DNA of 64,000 bases from Streptomyces sp. NBC_00193 (GTDB taxonomy: Bacteria > Actinomycetota > Actinomycetes > Streptomycetales > Streptomycetaceae): assembly GCF_026342735.1 (NCBI RefSeq), contig NZ_JAPEMM010000001.1, positions 806,001-870,000 of the forward strand. Direction: 5' to 3'. Of the stretch, positions 28,222 through 36,105 are shown one piece after another; the first letter of the stretch is position 1; every line of letters begins with the position of its first letter. The translations under genes and the position numbers were made by a program. The notes beneath the pieces were generated by a model. The model was not told where the DNA came from. It searched no databases and saw nothing but the letters and a program-made list of their open reading frames with translations.

Positions 28222-29150
28222 CAGACCAGGTCCTCCGTCCCCGCTCGGCGGATGTAGATGGTGACCATGACGAGCACGATGGCCATGAGGATGAAGGACA
28301 GCGCGGCCGCCGTCGGGTAGTCGAGGATGCGCAGGTACTGCGACTGGATGACGTTGCCGATCATGCGGGTGTCCGTGGAGCCGAGCAGTTCGGCGTTGAC
28401 GTAGTCGCCGCTCGCCGGGATGAAGGTGAGCAGGGTCCCGGAGACCACGCCCGGCATGGACAGCGGGAAGGTCACCTTGCGGAAGACCGTGGCGGGACGG
28501 GCGTACAGGTCCCCGGCCGCCTCGTGGAGGCGGGTGTCGATGCGCTCCAGCGAGGTGTAGAGCGGAAGGATCATGAAGGGGAGGAAGTTGTACGTCAGAC
28601 CGCAGACGACCGCGAGCGGCGTGGCGAGGACGCGGTCGCCCTCGGTCATGCCGAGCCAGCTGGTGACGTCCAGGAAGCCGATCGTGTTGAGGACGCCGAC
28701 CACCGGGCCGCCGTCGGCCAGGATCGTCTTCCAGGCGAGGGTGCGGATCAGGAAGCTGGTGAAGAACGGGGCGATGACCAGCACCAGGAGCAGGTTGCGC
28801 CAGCGGCCCGCCTTGAAGGCGATCAGGTAGGCCAGCGGATAGCCCAGCAGCAGGCACAGCGCGGTCGCGGTGCCGGCGTAGAGCAGGGAGCGCAGGAACT
28901 GCGGGTAGTACTCGGTGAAGGCGTCCCAGTACGTCTGGAAGTGCCAGGTGACCTTGAAGCCCTCTTCGAGGGAGCCGGTCTGCACCGAGGTCGAGGCCTG
29001 GTAGATCATCGGCAGCACGAAGAAGACGAACAGCCACAGGATGCCCGGGAGCAGCAGCCAGTACGGGACCAGGCGCTTCTTCAGGGACGGCTTGTGCACC
29101 GGGGGTTCGGCCGGGGCGGGCGCCTGGGGCGGCGCGACTGTGGTGGTCAC
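28221..29150 (-). CDS. potB: Polyamine ABC transporter permease (PotB-like)
   Basis: A 309-residue permease. GTG 29150 ([20 protein letters not shown]) overlaps the potA stop in a GTGA arrangement. After a Pro/Ala-rich cytoplasmic tail come about six membrane helices, beginning VPYWLLLPGILWLFVFFVLP. The EAA loop is LHEAAGDLYARPATVFRKVT. It forms the membrane heterodimer with the PotC-like subunit. The frame is open further upstream, but that part is out-of-frame potA sequence, so GTG 29150 is preferred. Confidence 0.93.
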   Translation of the reverse strand: MTTTVAPPQAPAPAEPPVHKPSLKKRLVPYWLLLPGILWLFVFFVLPMIYQASTSVQTGSLEEGFKVTWHFQTYWDAFTEYYPQFLRSLLYAGTATALCLLLGYPLAYLIAFKAGRWRNLLLVLVIAPFFTSFLIRTLAWKTILADGGPVVGVLNTIGFLDVTSWLGMTEGDRVLATPLAVVCGLTYNFLPFMILPLYTSLERIDTRLHEAAGDLYARPATVFRKVTFPLSMPGVVSGTLLTFIPASGDYVNAELLGSTDTRMIGNVIQSQYLRILDYPTAAALSFILMAIVLVMVTIYIRRAGTEDLV

Positions 29151-30298
29151 GCGGACTCCTCGACCGTCTCGATGCCCGCGTCGATGTCCTGGGCGGCGTC
29201 GAGGCCGAAGGTGTGGTCCGGGTTCCAGTGCAGTATCACGTCGGCGCCGGGGACGAGGCGGGCGTCGCGCTCGATGTTCTGCACGTACACCTCCAGCTCC
29301 GGGCAGACCGGGCTGTCGATGACGAACTGGGTGGAGACTCCGATGAAGGAGGTGGCCGCGATCTTGCCGGCGACCTTGTTGCGGCCCGCCTCCACGGTGT
29401 CCGCCGCGTCCGCGTGGACCAGGGAGATCTTCTCCGGGCGCACCCCGACCAGCAGCTTGCCGCCGGCGCGGGGTGTGGTCGAACATCGCGCCGCCGGGAC
29501 GCGCAGCTTCGTACCGGCCGAGGAGACGACGACGTCGGACGCGCCGGCTTCCAGGACCTCGGCCTCGATGAGGTTGGAGGTGCCGAGGAAGTTCGCCACG
29601 AAGGTCGTCTTCGGGTTCTCGTAGAGGTCGGCGGGGGCGCCGAGCTGCTCGACGCGGCCGCCGTTCATCACGGCGACCGTGTCGGCCATGGTCATGGCCT
29701 CCTCCTGGTCGTGCGTGACGTGCACGAAGGTGATGCCGACCTCGGTCTGGATCCGCTTCAGCTCCAGCTGCATCTGGCGGCGCAGCTTGAGGTCGAGGGC
29801 GCCGAGCGGCTCGTCGAGGAGCAGCACCTGCGGGTGGTTGATGAGCGCGCGGGCGACGGCGACGCGCTGCTGCTGGCCGCCGGAGAGCTGGTGCGGCTTG
29901 CGGCCGGCGAACTGGCCGAGCTGGACCAGCTCCAGCATGTCGTCGACCTGCTTCTTGACCGCCTTGATGCCGCGGCGGCGCAGCCCGAAGGCGATGTTCT
30001 CCGAGACGTCGAGGTGCGGGAAGAGGGCGTAGCTCTGGAAGACGGTGTTGACCGGGCGCTTGTACGGCGGCAGGTGCGTGACCTCGCGGTCGCCGAGGCT
30101 GACGGTGCCGGTGGAGGGCTCCTCCAGGCCGGCGATCATGCGCAGGGTCGTGGTCTTCCCGCAGCCCGAGGCGCCGAGCAGGGCGAAGAAGGAGCCCTGG
30201 GGGATGGTGAGATCCAGCGGGTGCACGGCGGTGAAGGATCCGTAGTGCTTGCTGATCCCGGCGAGGCGGACGTCGCCGCCTTCGGTCTTGTCAGTCAT
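29147..30298 (-). CDS. potA: Polyamine ABC transporter ATP-binding protein
   Basis: A 383-residue ATPase energising the polyamine importer. Walker A is [13 protein letters not shown] (about residues 37-49), the signature [15 protein letters not shown], Walker [17 protein letters not shown], and the switch His lies in [16 protein letters not shown]. The C-terminal third is the TOBE-type regulatory domain typical of PotA-like proteins. ATG 30298 gives [20 protein letters not shown]. It is the third gene of the operon, after the aldehyde dehydrogenase and the binding protein. Confidence 0.95.
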   Translation of the reverse strand: MTDKTEGGDVRLAGISKHYGSFTAVHPLDLTIPQGSFFALLGASGCGKTTTLRMIAGLEEPSTGTVSLGDREVTHLPPYKRPVNTVFQSYALFPHLDVSENIAFGLRRRGIKAVKKQVDDMLELVQLGQFAGRKPHQLSGGQQQRVAVARALINHPQVLLLDEPLGALDLKLRRQMQLELKRIQTEVGITFVHVTHDQEEAMTMADTVAVMNGGRVEQLGAPADLYENPKTTFVANFLGTSNLIEAEVLEAGASDVVVSSAGTKLRVPAARCSTTPRAGGKLLVGVRPEKISLVHADAADTVEAGRNKVAGKIAATSFIGVSTQFVIDSPVCPELEVYVQNIERDARLVPGADVILHWNPDHTFGLDAAQDIDAGIETVEESA

Positions 30299-30382
30299 GG
30301 GCCTGGGCCTTCGGTGGTGTGTCGTGGAAGGGGCAGGTGCCGGTACGGGTGCCAGGTGCCGCGGGGACGGCGGCGGGACCCG

Positions 30383-31633
30383 TCAGGCTCCGATGAGCTT
30401 GGCGAACTTCTCCTCGTACGCCGTCTCTTCCTCGCTGGTGAGGGAGCGGAAGGCGTGCGACTTGGCGGCCATCGCCTTGTCCGGGACGATCAGGACGTTG
30501 TCCGCGAGCGCCGGGTCGATCTTGGCCAGCTCGTCCTTGACGCCCTCGACGGGGCAGACGTAGCTGATGTAGGCGGCCAGCTGCGCCGCCACCTCGGGCT
30601 CGTAGTAGTAGTCGATGAGCCGCTCCGCGTTGGCCTTGTGCCGGGCCTTCACGGGGACCAGCAGGTTGTCGCTGGAGGTGATGTAGCCGGGCGCCGGGAT
30701 CGCGTACTGGATGTCCGGGTTGCCGGCCTGGAGCTGGATGACGTCGCCGGCCCAGGCCAGGCAGGCTGCGAGGTCGCCCTTGTCGAGGTCCGCGGTGTAG
30801 TCGTTGCCGGTGAAGCGGCGGATCTGCTTCTTGTCCACGCCCTTCTGGAGCCGGCCGATCGCCTCGTCGTAGTCGGCGTCGGTGAAGTTCGCCGGGTCCT
30901 TGCCCTGGTCGAGCAGGGTCATGCCGACGCTGTCGCGCATCTCGGTGAGGAAGCCGACGCGGCCCTTGAGGGAGGGGTCGTCGAGCATCTGCGTGACGGA
31001 GTCGACCTTCTTCCCGCCGGTCGCCTTGGTGTTGTAGGCGATCACGGTGTTGATGCCGGTCCAGGGGTAGCTGTACGCGCGGCCCGGGTCCCAGTCGGGG
31101 CTGCGGAACTGCGGGATCAGGTTGGCGTAGGCGTGCGGGAGGTGCGAGGGGTCCAGCTTCTGGGCCCAGCCGAGCCGGATGATGCGCGAAGCGAGCCAGT
31201 CGGTGACGACGATCAGGTCGCGCCCGGTGTCCTGGCCGGCCGCGAGCTGGGGCTTGATCTTGCCGAAGAACTCGACGTTGTCGTTGATGTCCTCGGTGTA
31301 CTTGACCTTGATGCCGGTCCGCTTGGTGAACTCCTCCAGCGTGGGACGCGACTTCTCGTCCTCGCTGGTGTCCATGTACTCGGTCCAGTTGGAGAAGTTG
31401 ATCTCCTTCTCCTGCTCCGAGTGGTCGTCGGAGGCCGCGGCGGTGCCCTCCGCGCGCTTGGCCGGCGGAATGCCGCAGCCGGCCAGCGCGGACAGGCCGC
31501 CGAGGGTGAGCGCTCCGACTCCGGAGGCGCGCAGCACGGAGCGGCGGGTGAGGGCGCCGCGCCCGGTGGTGAGGCTGCGCCGCATAGCGGCGAATTGCGC
31601 CGCCGAGAGGCGGTCGGGCTCGAACTGCTCCAT
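30383..31633 (-). CDS. potD: Polyamine-binding lipoprotein (PotD-like), Tat-type signal
   Basis: The 416-residue extracellular solute-binding protein of the importer. The N-terminus has an unusually long cytoplasmic part and then a twin-arginine motif (LTRRSVLRASG, near residue 29). A hydrophobic stretch and the lipobox LSALAGC follow, so it is probably a Tat-exported lipoprotein. The mature part has spermidine/putrescine-binding features such as INFSNWTEYMDTSEDE and YYYEPEVAAQLAAYISYVCP. It is closely similar in layout to the second PotD at 42573. It lies between the aldehyde dehydrogenase and potA with short gaps (51 and 84 bp). Confidence 0.93.
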   Translation of the reverse strand: MEQFEPDRLSAAQFAAMRRSLTTGRGALTRRSVLRASGVGALTLGGLSALAGCGIPPAKRAEGTAAASDDHSEQEKEINFSNWTEYMDTSEDEKSRPTLEEFTKRTGIKVKYTEDINDNVEFFGKIKPQLAAGQDTGRDLIVVTDWLASRIIRLGWAQKLDPSHLPHAYANLIPQFRSPDWDPGRAYSYPWTGINTVIAYNTKATGGKKVDSVTQMLDDPSLKGRVGFLTEMRDSVGMTLLDQGKDPANFTDADYDEAIGRLQKGVDKKQIRRFTGNDYTADLDKGDLAACLAWAGDVIQLQAGNPDIQYAIPAPGYITSSDNLLVPVKARHKANAERLIDYYYEPEVAAQLAAYISYVCPVEGVKDELAKIDPALADNVLIVPDKAMAAKSHAFRSLTSEEETAYEEKFAKLIGA

Positions 31634-31684
31634 GGGAGGTGCCCTTTCGGGTGGGTGCGGGCCGCTGGTCGGGCGGCGACGTGG

Positions 31685-33214
31685 CTATCGGTCCCCGAAG
31701 ATCGTGCGGTGCCAGTCCTTCGCGGCAACCGCGGTGTTGTCGTACATCACGTGCTTGACCTGCGTGTACTCCTCGAAGGAGTAGGTGCTCATGTCCTTTC
31801 CGAAGCCACTGGACTTGTAGCCCCCGTGCGGCATCTCGCTGATGATCGGGATGTGGTCGTTGACCCAGACGCAGCCCGCCTGGATCTCACGGGTGGCGCG
31901 GTTCGCCCGGTACACGTCACGGCTCCATGCGGAGGCCGCGAGACCGTACGGGGTGTCGTTGGCCAGCGCGATGCCCTCGTCGTCGGTGTCGAAGGGCAGG
32001 ACCACGAGGACCGGCCCGAAGATCTCGGACTGGACCACCTCGCTGTCCTGGGCGGCGCCGGAGATGAGCGTGGGCCGGTAGTACGCACCGTCCGCGAGCT
32101 CCCCACCGGGGATCTCGCCGCCGGTGACGACGGTGGCGTACGCGCGGGCCCGCTCGACGAAACCGGCGACCCGGTCGCGCTGGGCGTGCGAGACCAGCGG
32201 GCCGAGGTCGGTGGCCGGGTCGAAGGGGTCGCCGACGCGGACGGTCTCCATCAGCTCGGCGACCCGGGCGACGAAGGCGTCGTGGAGGGGGCGCTGGACG
32301 TAGGCGCGGGTGGCGGCCGTGCAGTCCTGGCCGGTGTTGATCAGGGAGGCGGCGACGGCGCCGTTGGCGGCGGCCTCCAGGTCGGCGTCGTCGAAGACGA
32401 GGAAGGGGGCCTTGCCGCCCAGCTCCAGGTGGAGCCGCTTGACGGTGGCGGTGGCGATCTCGGCGACCCGCTTGCCGATGGCGGTGGACCCGGTGAAGGA
32501 GGTCATGACCACGTCCGGGTGGCCGACCAGGTGCTCGCCCGCGTCCCGGCCGGCGCCGGTGACGATGTTGACCACGCCGTCGGGCAGGCCCGCTTCCTTG
32601 GCCGCCTGGGCGAACATCAGGGAGGTCAGCGGGGTGAGCTCGGCGGGCTTGAGGACGATGGTGTTGCCCGCGGCGATCGCCGGAAGGATCTTCCAGGCGG
32701 CCATCTGCAGCGGATAGTTCCACGGCGCGATGGAGCCCACGACCCCGATCGCCTCGCGGCGCACGTACGAGGTGTGGTCCCCGGAGTACTCCCCGGCGGC
32801 CTGCCCCTGGAGGTGGCGCGCGGCGCCCGCGAAGAAGGCGGTGTTGTCGATGGTCCCCGGCACGTCGAACTCGGTCGACAGCTTGACCGGCTTGCCGCAC
32901 TGCAGGGACTCCGCGTACGCGAACTCCTCGGCCCGCTCGGACAGGACCCCGGCCAGCCGGTGCAGCGCGTCGGAGCGCTCCCCGGGGGTGGCCCCGGACC
33001 AGCCCGGGAAGGCCCGCTTGGCGGCGGCGACGGCGGCGTCCACGTCGGCGGTGGAGGCCAGCTCGTAGGTGAGCACCTCCTCGCCAGTGGCCGGGTCGAC
33101 CACGGTGTGTGACCGGCCCGAGGTGCCGGGCCGCAGCTGCCCGTCGATGTACTGCGCGCCTTCGGCGAATCGGTCCTTGACCTGGACCTTGACCTGGAAG
33201 CGGTTGCCCATCAC
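31685..33214 (-). CDS. Gamma-aminobutyraldehyde-type dehydrogenase (PuuC/PatD-like)
   Basis: A 509-residue aldehyde dehydrogenase. The catalytic Cys lies in SLINTGQDCTAATRAY, the base Glu in RLHLELGGKAPFLVFDD, and the cofactor region in GSIAPWNYPLQMAAWKILPA. It heads the operon that also encodes the polyamine importer and amine oxidase, so its likely substrate is the amino-aldehyde formed from putrescine (4-aminobutyraldehyde or its gamma-glutamyl form), giving GABA. The start is GTG 33214 or the adjacent ATG 33211; GGAGAG lies 9-12 bases upstream. A palindrome at 33241-33258 is a candidate operator. Confidence 0.9.
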   Translation of the reverse strand: MMGNRFQVKVQVKDRFAEGAQYIDGQLRPGTSGRSHTVVDPATGEEVLTYELASTADVDAAVAAAKRAFPGWSGATPGERSDALHRLAGVLSERAEEFAYAESLQCGKPVKLSTEFDVPGTIDNTAFFAGAARHLQGQAAGEYSGDHTSYVRREAIGVVGSIAPWNYPLQMAAWKILPAIAAGNTIVLKPAELTPLTSLMFAQAAKEAGLPDGVVNIVTGAGRDAGEHLVGHPDVVMTSFTGSTAIGKRVAEIATATVKRLHLELGGKAPFLVFDDADLEAAANGAVAASLINTGQDCTAATRAYVQRPLHDAFVARVAELMETVRVGDPFDPATDLGPLVSHAQRDRVAGFVERARAYATVVTGGEIPGGELADGAYYRPTLISGAAQDSEVVQSEIFGPVLVVLPFDTDDEGIALANDTPYGLAASAWSRDVYRANRATREIQAGCVWVNDHIPIISEMPHGGYKSSGFGKDMSTYSFEEYTQVKHVMYDNTAVAAKDWHRTIFGDR

Positions 33215-33240
33215 GCTCTCACGCTCTCCGTAGCTACAGT

Positions 33241-33258
33241 TCGAGCTACAGCTCGAAT
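33241..33258. promoter_or_regulatory. Inverted repeat upstream of the polyamine operon
   Basis: TTCGAGC (33241-33247) and GCTCGAA (33252-33258) form a perfect 7-bp inverted repeat around TACA. It starts 27 bp upstream of the first codon of the operon and overlaps a direct repeat of AGCTACAG (33232 and 33246). Its position suits a repressor operator; the protein is unknown. Confidence 0.55.
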
Positions 33259-33405
33259 TGAGTGCCGATCCTGGCAGAGGTACACCCCTCGGCCAAGTGA
33301 TTCCGTTGTTGCCTTTTGATTACGCGACGGAATCGGTCGACCATGTGTCTAGGCGCGCCCGAAATCCCGTACGAAGTGTTCGGTGCTCCTGCGAGACTCG
33401 CATGC

Positions 33406-33957
33406 ATGGAGAAGATCGAGGAACTGATCGGGCAGGTCAGCCGGGGTGAGCGGCCGAAGTTCCTGCCGTTCTGGGGACACCGTCCGCGGCCCGACGGAAC
33501 GCTCGGGCCGAGCTGTCTCAGTCAGTGGTGGCCGTCCGAGTTCACCGTGGGTGACGTGCGGTACGCCACCGCCGAGCACTGGATGATGGCCGGAAAGGCT
33601 CGGCTGTTCGAGGACGCCGAGGCGGAGCGCGCTGCCCTGGAAGCGAAGAGTCCGGCCGAGGCCAAGAAGGCCGGGCGGCTGGTGCGCGGCTTCGTCGACA
33701 CGGTGTGGGAGCGGGAGCGGTTCGCGCTGGTGGTGGAGGGCAGCGTGCACAAGTTCGGCTCGGATCCGGCGCTGACCTCGTACCTGCTCTCGACCGGCGA
33801 GCGGGTCCTGGTGGAGGCCAGTCCGATGGACCGGATCTGGGGCATCGGCCTGGCCGCCGACGACGAGCGCGCGCTGGACCCGGCGCGCTGGCGCGGCCTG
33901 AACCTGCTGGGCTTCGCGCTCATGGAGGCGCGCGAGCGGCTGCGGGCGGAGCTTTAA
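33406..33957 (+). CDS. NADAR domain protein (YbiA-like)
   Basis: A 183-residue single-domain protein starting at ATG 33406 (MEKIEELIGQVSRGERPKFL). The NADAR fold is marked by FLPFWGH, LSQWWPSEFTVGDVRYATAE, HWMMAGKARLFEDAEA and, near the end, SPMDRIWGIGLAADDERAL. NADAR proteins act on ADP-ribose-type N-glycosidic bonds; studied members remove ADP-ribose from guanine or cleave riboflavin-pathway intermediates. Its stop lies only 40 bp before the first Y-RNA-like element and on the same strand as rsr, so a link to RNA quality control is possible but unproven. Confidence 0.88.
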   Translation: MEKIEELIGQVSRGERPKFLPFWGHRPRPDGTLGPSCLSQWWPSEFTVGDVRYATAEHWMMAGKARLFEDAEAERAALEAKSPAEAKKAGRLVRGFVDTVWERERFALVVEGSVHKFGSDPALTSYLLSTGERVLVEASPMDRIWGIGLAADDERALDPARWRGLNLLGFALMEARERLRAEL

Positions 33958-33997
33958 TCGCTCGCAGCCGACGAGGGTGTGCGTCTAGCGTGATCCT

Positions 33998-34133
33998 TGT
34001 CCAGGTGCGCAGGTGAGACCTACTTCCACTGTTAATGGGGTGGCCGCGGGTTCGAGTCCCGTCACCGGCTTCGGGCCGGTGTAGCTCAGTTGGCAGAGCA
34101 CCTTGTGGTTTCGCCGACCTCGTTCTCTGGACA
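33998..34133 (+). ncRNA. Y-RNA-like element 1 with permuted tRNA-like domain
   Basis: The ends pair (TGTCCAG 33998-34004 with CTGGACA 34127-34133). Inside is a conserved internal loop (GTGCGC at 34005), a second helix (AGGT and GAGACC with GGTTTC and ACCT), and TACTTCC at 34021. The apical part is a circularly permuted tRNA: T-arm GCGGG-TTCGAGT-CCCGT (34048-34062), acceptor-like stem CACCGGC/GCCGGTG (34063-34069 with 34075-34081) closed by TTCGG, TA, then D-arm GCTC-AGTTGGCA-GAGC (34084-34099). There is no anticodon arm; the Y stem takes its place. This is the layout described for bacterial YrlA RNAs, which bind Rsr/Ro60. TAGCGT at 33986 could be a -10 box. Confidence 0.85.
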
Positions 34134-34143
34134 CCACGTCGCA

Positions 34144-34212
34144 CCTCCCGGTGCGCCGGCCACGGCTACTTCCTCCACGAAACCACGCCGCGGCCACTTC
34201 TTTCTCGGGAGG
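34144..34212 (+). ncRNA. Y-RNA-like element 2, minimal, no tRNA-like domain
   Basis: A 69-nt element. The terminal stem is CCTCCCG/CGGGAGG (34144-34150 with 34206-34212). The second helix is GGCCACGG/CCGCGGCC with one A-C mismatch. GTGCGC (34151) and TACTTCC (34167) have the same 16-nt spacing as in elements 1 and 3. The 3' strand GGCCACTTCTTTCTC matches theirs (GCCGACYTCGWTCTC). The loop is short, and no T-arm or D-arm is present. It starts 10 nt after element 1 and ends 3 nt before element 3. Confidence 0.7.
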
Positions 34213-34215
34213 CGC

Positions 34216-34363
34216 ACGTGCGGAGTGCCCGGTGCGCAGGCAACGGTTACTTCCGGATCAACTGGTCGCGGGTTCGATTCCCGCCCGGCTCCGGCCGGTA
34301 GCTCAGTGGATAGAGCAGTCGACACAGTCCGTCGCCGACTTCGATCTCGGGCATTCCGCACGT
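34216..34363 (+). ncRNA. Y-RNA-like element 3 with permuted tRNA-like domain
   Basis: A 16-bp terminal stem (34216-34231 with 34348-34363, one G-U pair) is the longest of the three elements. Then come the conserved GTGCGC (34232), the helix GGCAACGG/CCGTCGCC with one mismatch, and TACTTCC (34248). The apical permuted tRNA-like domain has T-arm GCGGG-TTCGATT-CCCGC (34268-34284), acceptor-like stem CCGGC/GCCGG (34285-34289 with 34294-34298) closed by TCCG, TA, and D-arm GCTC-AGTGGATA-GAGC (34301-34316). TCCG and the TTCG of element 1 are both UNCG-class loops. It ends 40 bp before the rsr start codon. Confidence 0.88.
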
Positions 34364-34403
34364 CACGCCTCCTCCGCTTTCCACTGAATTCGGGGGGATT
34401 CAC

Positions 34404-36032
34404 ATGGCTCGTTTCAACCTGCTCCGCTCCAAGGCGGCGCCCACCGCACCCGCTGCGCCGACCGCACCCGCCTCACCGGTCCGCTCGACCGGCCGCCGCG
34501 CCGCCAACGCGCACGGCAGCACCGGCTTCCTGCGCGATCCGCGCTCGGAGCTGTTCCTGCTCGCCGTCGCCAACTTCGTGACGCAGCAGACCGCCTACGA
34601 GTCCGGCGAGGCCCGCGACGGCCGGTTCGGCGCGCTCGTGCGCACCCTTGCCGTGGAGGATCCCGAGTGGACCGCCGGCCTGCTCGGCTGGCTGCGCCGC
34701 GACGGCAACATGCGGACGGCCTCGCTCGTCGGAGCCGCCGAGTACGTCAAGGCGCGGCTCGACGCCGGAGCGACCGGGGGGCCGTCGAACCGGCAGGTCG
34801 TGGACTCCGTCCTGCTGCGCGCGGACGAGCCCGGCGAGCTGCTCGCCTACTGGACGGCCGCCTACGGGCGGAACGTGCCCAAGCCCGTCAAGCGCGGGAT
34901 CGCGGACGCCGTGCGCCGCCTGTACTCCGGCAGCTCGCTGCTGAAGTACGACACGGCTTCCCGGGGATACCGCTTCGGCGACGTCCTCAACCTGGTGCAC
35001 GCCTCCCCCGACCCCGCCAAGCCCTGGCAGGGCGAGCTGTTCCGGCACGCCCTCGACCGCCGGCACAACCCGGAGACCGCCGAGGTCCCGCCGGGCAACC
35101 GCACCCTGCTCGCGCACCGGGCCCTGATGGAGCTGCCCGTGGCGGAGCGCCGGGCCGTGGTCACCGCCGCGGACGGCCCCGAGCGGCTCGCCGCGGCGGG
35201 CATGACCTGGGAGGCGCTGGCCGGCTGGCTGCAGGGACCGATGGACGCGGCCGCCTGGGAGGCGGTCATCCCGTCCATGGGCGCGATGGCGCTGCTGCGC
35301 AACCTGCGCAACTTCGACCAGGCCGGAGTCTCGGACGAGGTCGCCGCGCGGGTCGCGGCGAAGATCTCCGACCCGGAGACCGTCGCCCGGGCCCGGCAGT
35401 TCCCCTTCCGCTACCTGGCCGCCTACCAGCACGCACCCTCGCTGCGCTGGGCGTACCCGCTGGAGCGGGCGCTGGGCCACTCCCTGGCCCACGTACCGGC
35501 GCTGCCCGGGCGGACGCTGGTCCTGGTGGACCGGTCCGGGTCGATGTGGTCGCCGCTGTCGGACCGCTCGCAGCTCAACAGGGCGGACGCGGCTGCCGTG
35601 TTCGGGACGGCGCTGGCTCTGCGCGCCGAGGACGCGGACCTGGTGCAGTTCGGCTCCACCAGCAAGGCGGTCGACCACCGGCGCGGGGAGTCGGTGCTGA
35701 AGGTCCTGGAGCGGTTCGAGAACCTCGGCGGCACCGTCACGGCGGAGGCGGTGCGCACGCACTACGCGGGGCACGACCGGGTGCTGATCGTCACCGACGA
35801 GCAGGCCACGTACGCCTACGGCGGCGATCCGACGGCCCTGGTGCCGGACACGGTCCCGGTGTACACGTGGAACCTCGCCGGATACCGGGTGGGCCACGCG
35901 CCCTCCGGGTCCGCGCACCGGCACACCTTCGGCGGGCTCACCGACGCGGCCTTCCGCATGGTGTCCCTGATCGAGGACGGCCGGGACGCCAGGTGGCCCT
36001 GGGAGACCGGGCCGGCGGACGCGGCCGCCTGA
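34404..36032 (+). CDS. rsr: TROVE domain ring protein, Ro60 orthologue
   Basis: Bacterial Ro60 homologue of 542 residues, an RNA-binding ring protein that handles Y RNAs and misfolded or structured RNA in RNA decay and rRNA maturation. After a low-complexity Ala/Pro-rich linker (residues 13-27), the HEAT-like TROVE domain spans about residues 35-345 (DPRSELFLLAVANFVTQQTA, RDGRFGALVRTLA). A von Willebrand A domain with an intact MIDAS follows (LVLVDRSGSMWSP, with Asp376, Ser378 and Ser380). GGGGGGA precedes ATG 34404. The three Y-RNA-like elements directly upstream are its expected ligands. No rtcA or rtcB RNA-repair genes are adjacent. Confidence 0.95.
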   Translation: MARFNLLRSKAAPTAPAAPTAPASPVRSTGRRAANAHGSTGFLRDPRSELFLLAVANFVTQQTAYESGEARDGRFGALVRTLAVEDPEWTAGLLGWLRRDGNMRTASLVGAAEYVKARLDAGATGGPSNRQVVDSVLLRADEPGELLAYWTAAYGRNVPKPVKRGIADAVRRLYSGSSLLKYDTASRGYRFGDVLNLVHASPDPAKPWQGELFRHALDRRHNPETAEVPPGNRTLLAHRALMELPVAERRAVVTAADGPERLAAAGMTWEALAGWLQGPMDAAAWEAVIPSMGAMALLRNLRNFDQAGVSDEVAARVAAKISDPETVARARQFPFRYLAAYQHAPSLRWAYPLERALGHSLAHVPALPGRTLVLVDRSGSMWSPLSDRSQLNRADAAAVFGTALALRAEDADLVQFGSTSKAVDHRRGESVLKVLERFENLGGTVTAEAVRTHYAGHDRVLIVTDEQATYAYGGDPTALVPDTVPVYTWNLAGYRVGHAPSGSAHRHTFGGLTDAAFRMVSLIEDGRDARWPWETGPADAAA

Positions 36033-36041
36033 CGGCACGCA

Positions 36042-36086
36042 GGAAGGGCCGGGCGGGGACAGTGAATGTCCCCGCCCGGCCCTTCC
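36042..36086. terminator. Bidirectional hairpin terminator between rsr and DUF4190 gene
   Basis: A perfect 20-bp stem (36042-36061 with 36067-36086) closes on GTGAA between convergent genes. It is the longest perfect hairpin noted in the window. Confidence 0.88.
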
Positions 36087-36105
36087 GCCGTTCCCTCCGC
36101 GCGGA

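Noticed and set aside
29213..33112. Very long plus-strand open frame (about 1300 codons) over the polyamine operon
   Set aside because: It is a high-GC shadow on the strand opposite clear ABC transporter and dehydrogenase genes, with Val/Gly/Asp/Arg bias and no domain. The same holds for 3414-6722 and 9177-11930.
34048..34316. Ordinary or pseudo tRNA genes, suggested by canonical T-arm and D-arm sequences
   Set aside because: The order is T-arm, acceptor, D-arm, not D-arm, anticodon, T-arm. No anticodon arm exists and the acceptor strands are joined by a tight loop. Two copies with conserved pairing fit Y RNA mimics better than decayed tRNAs.
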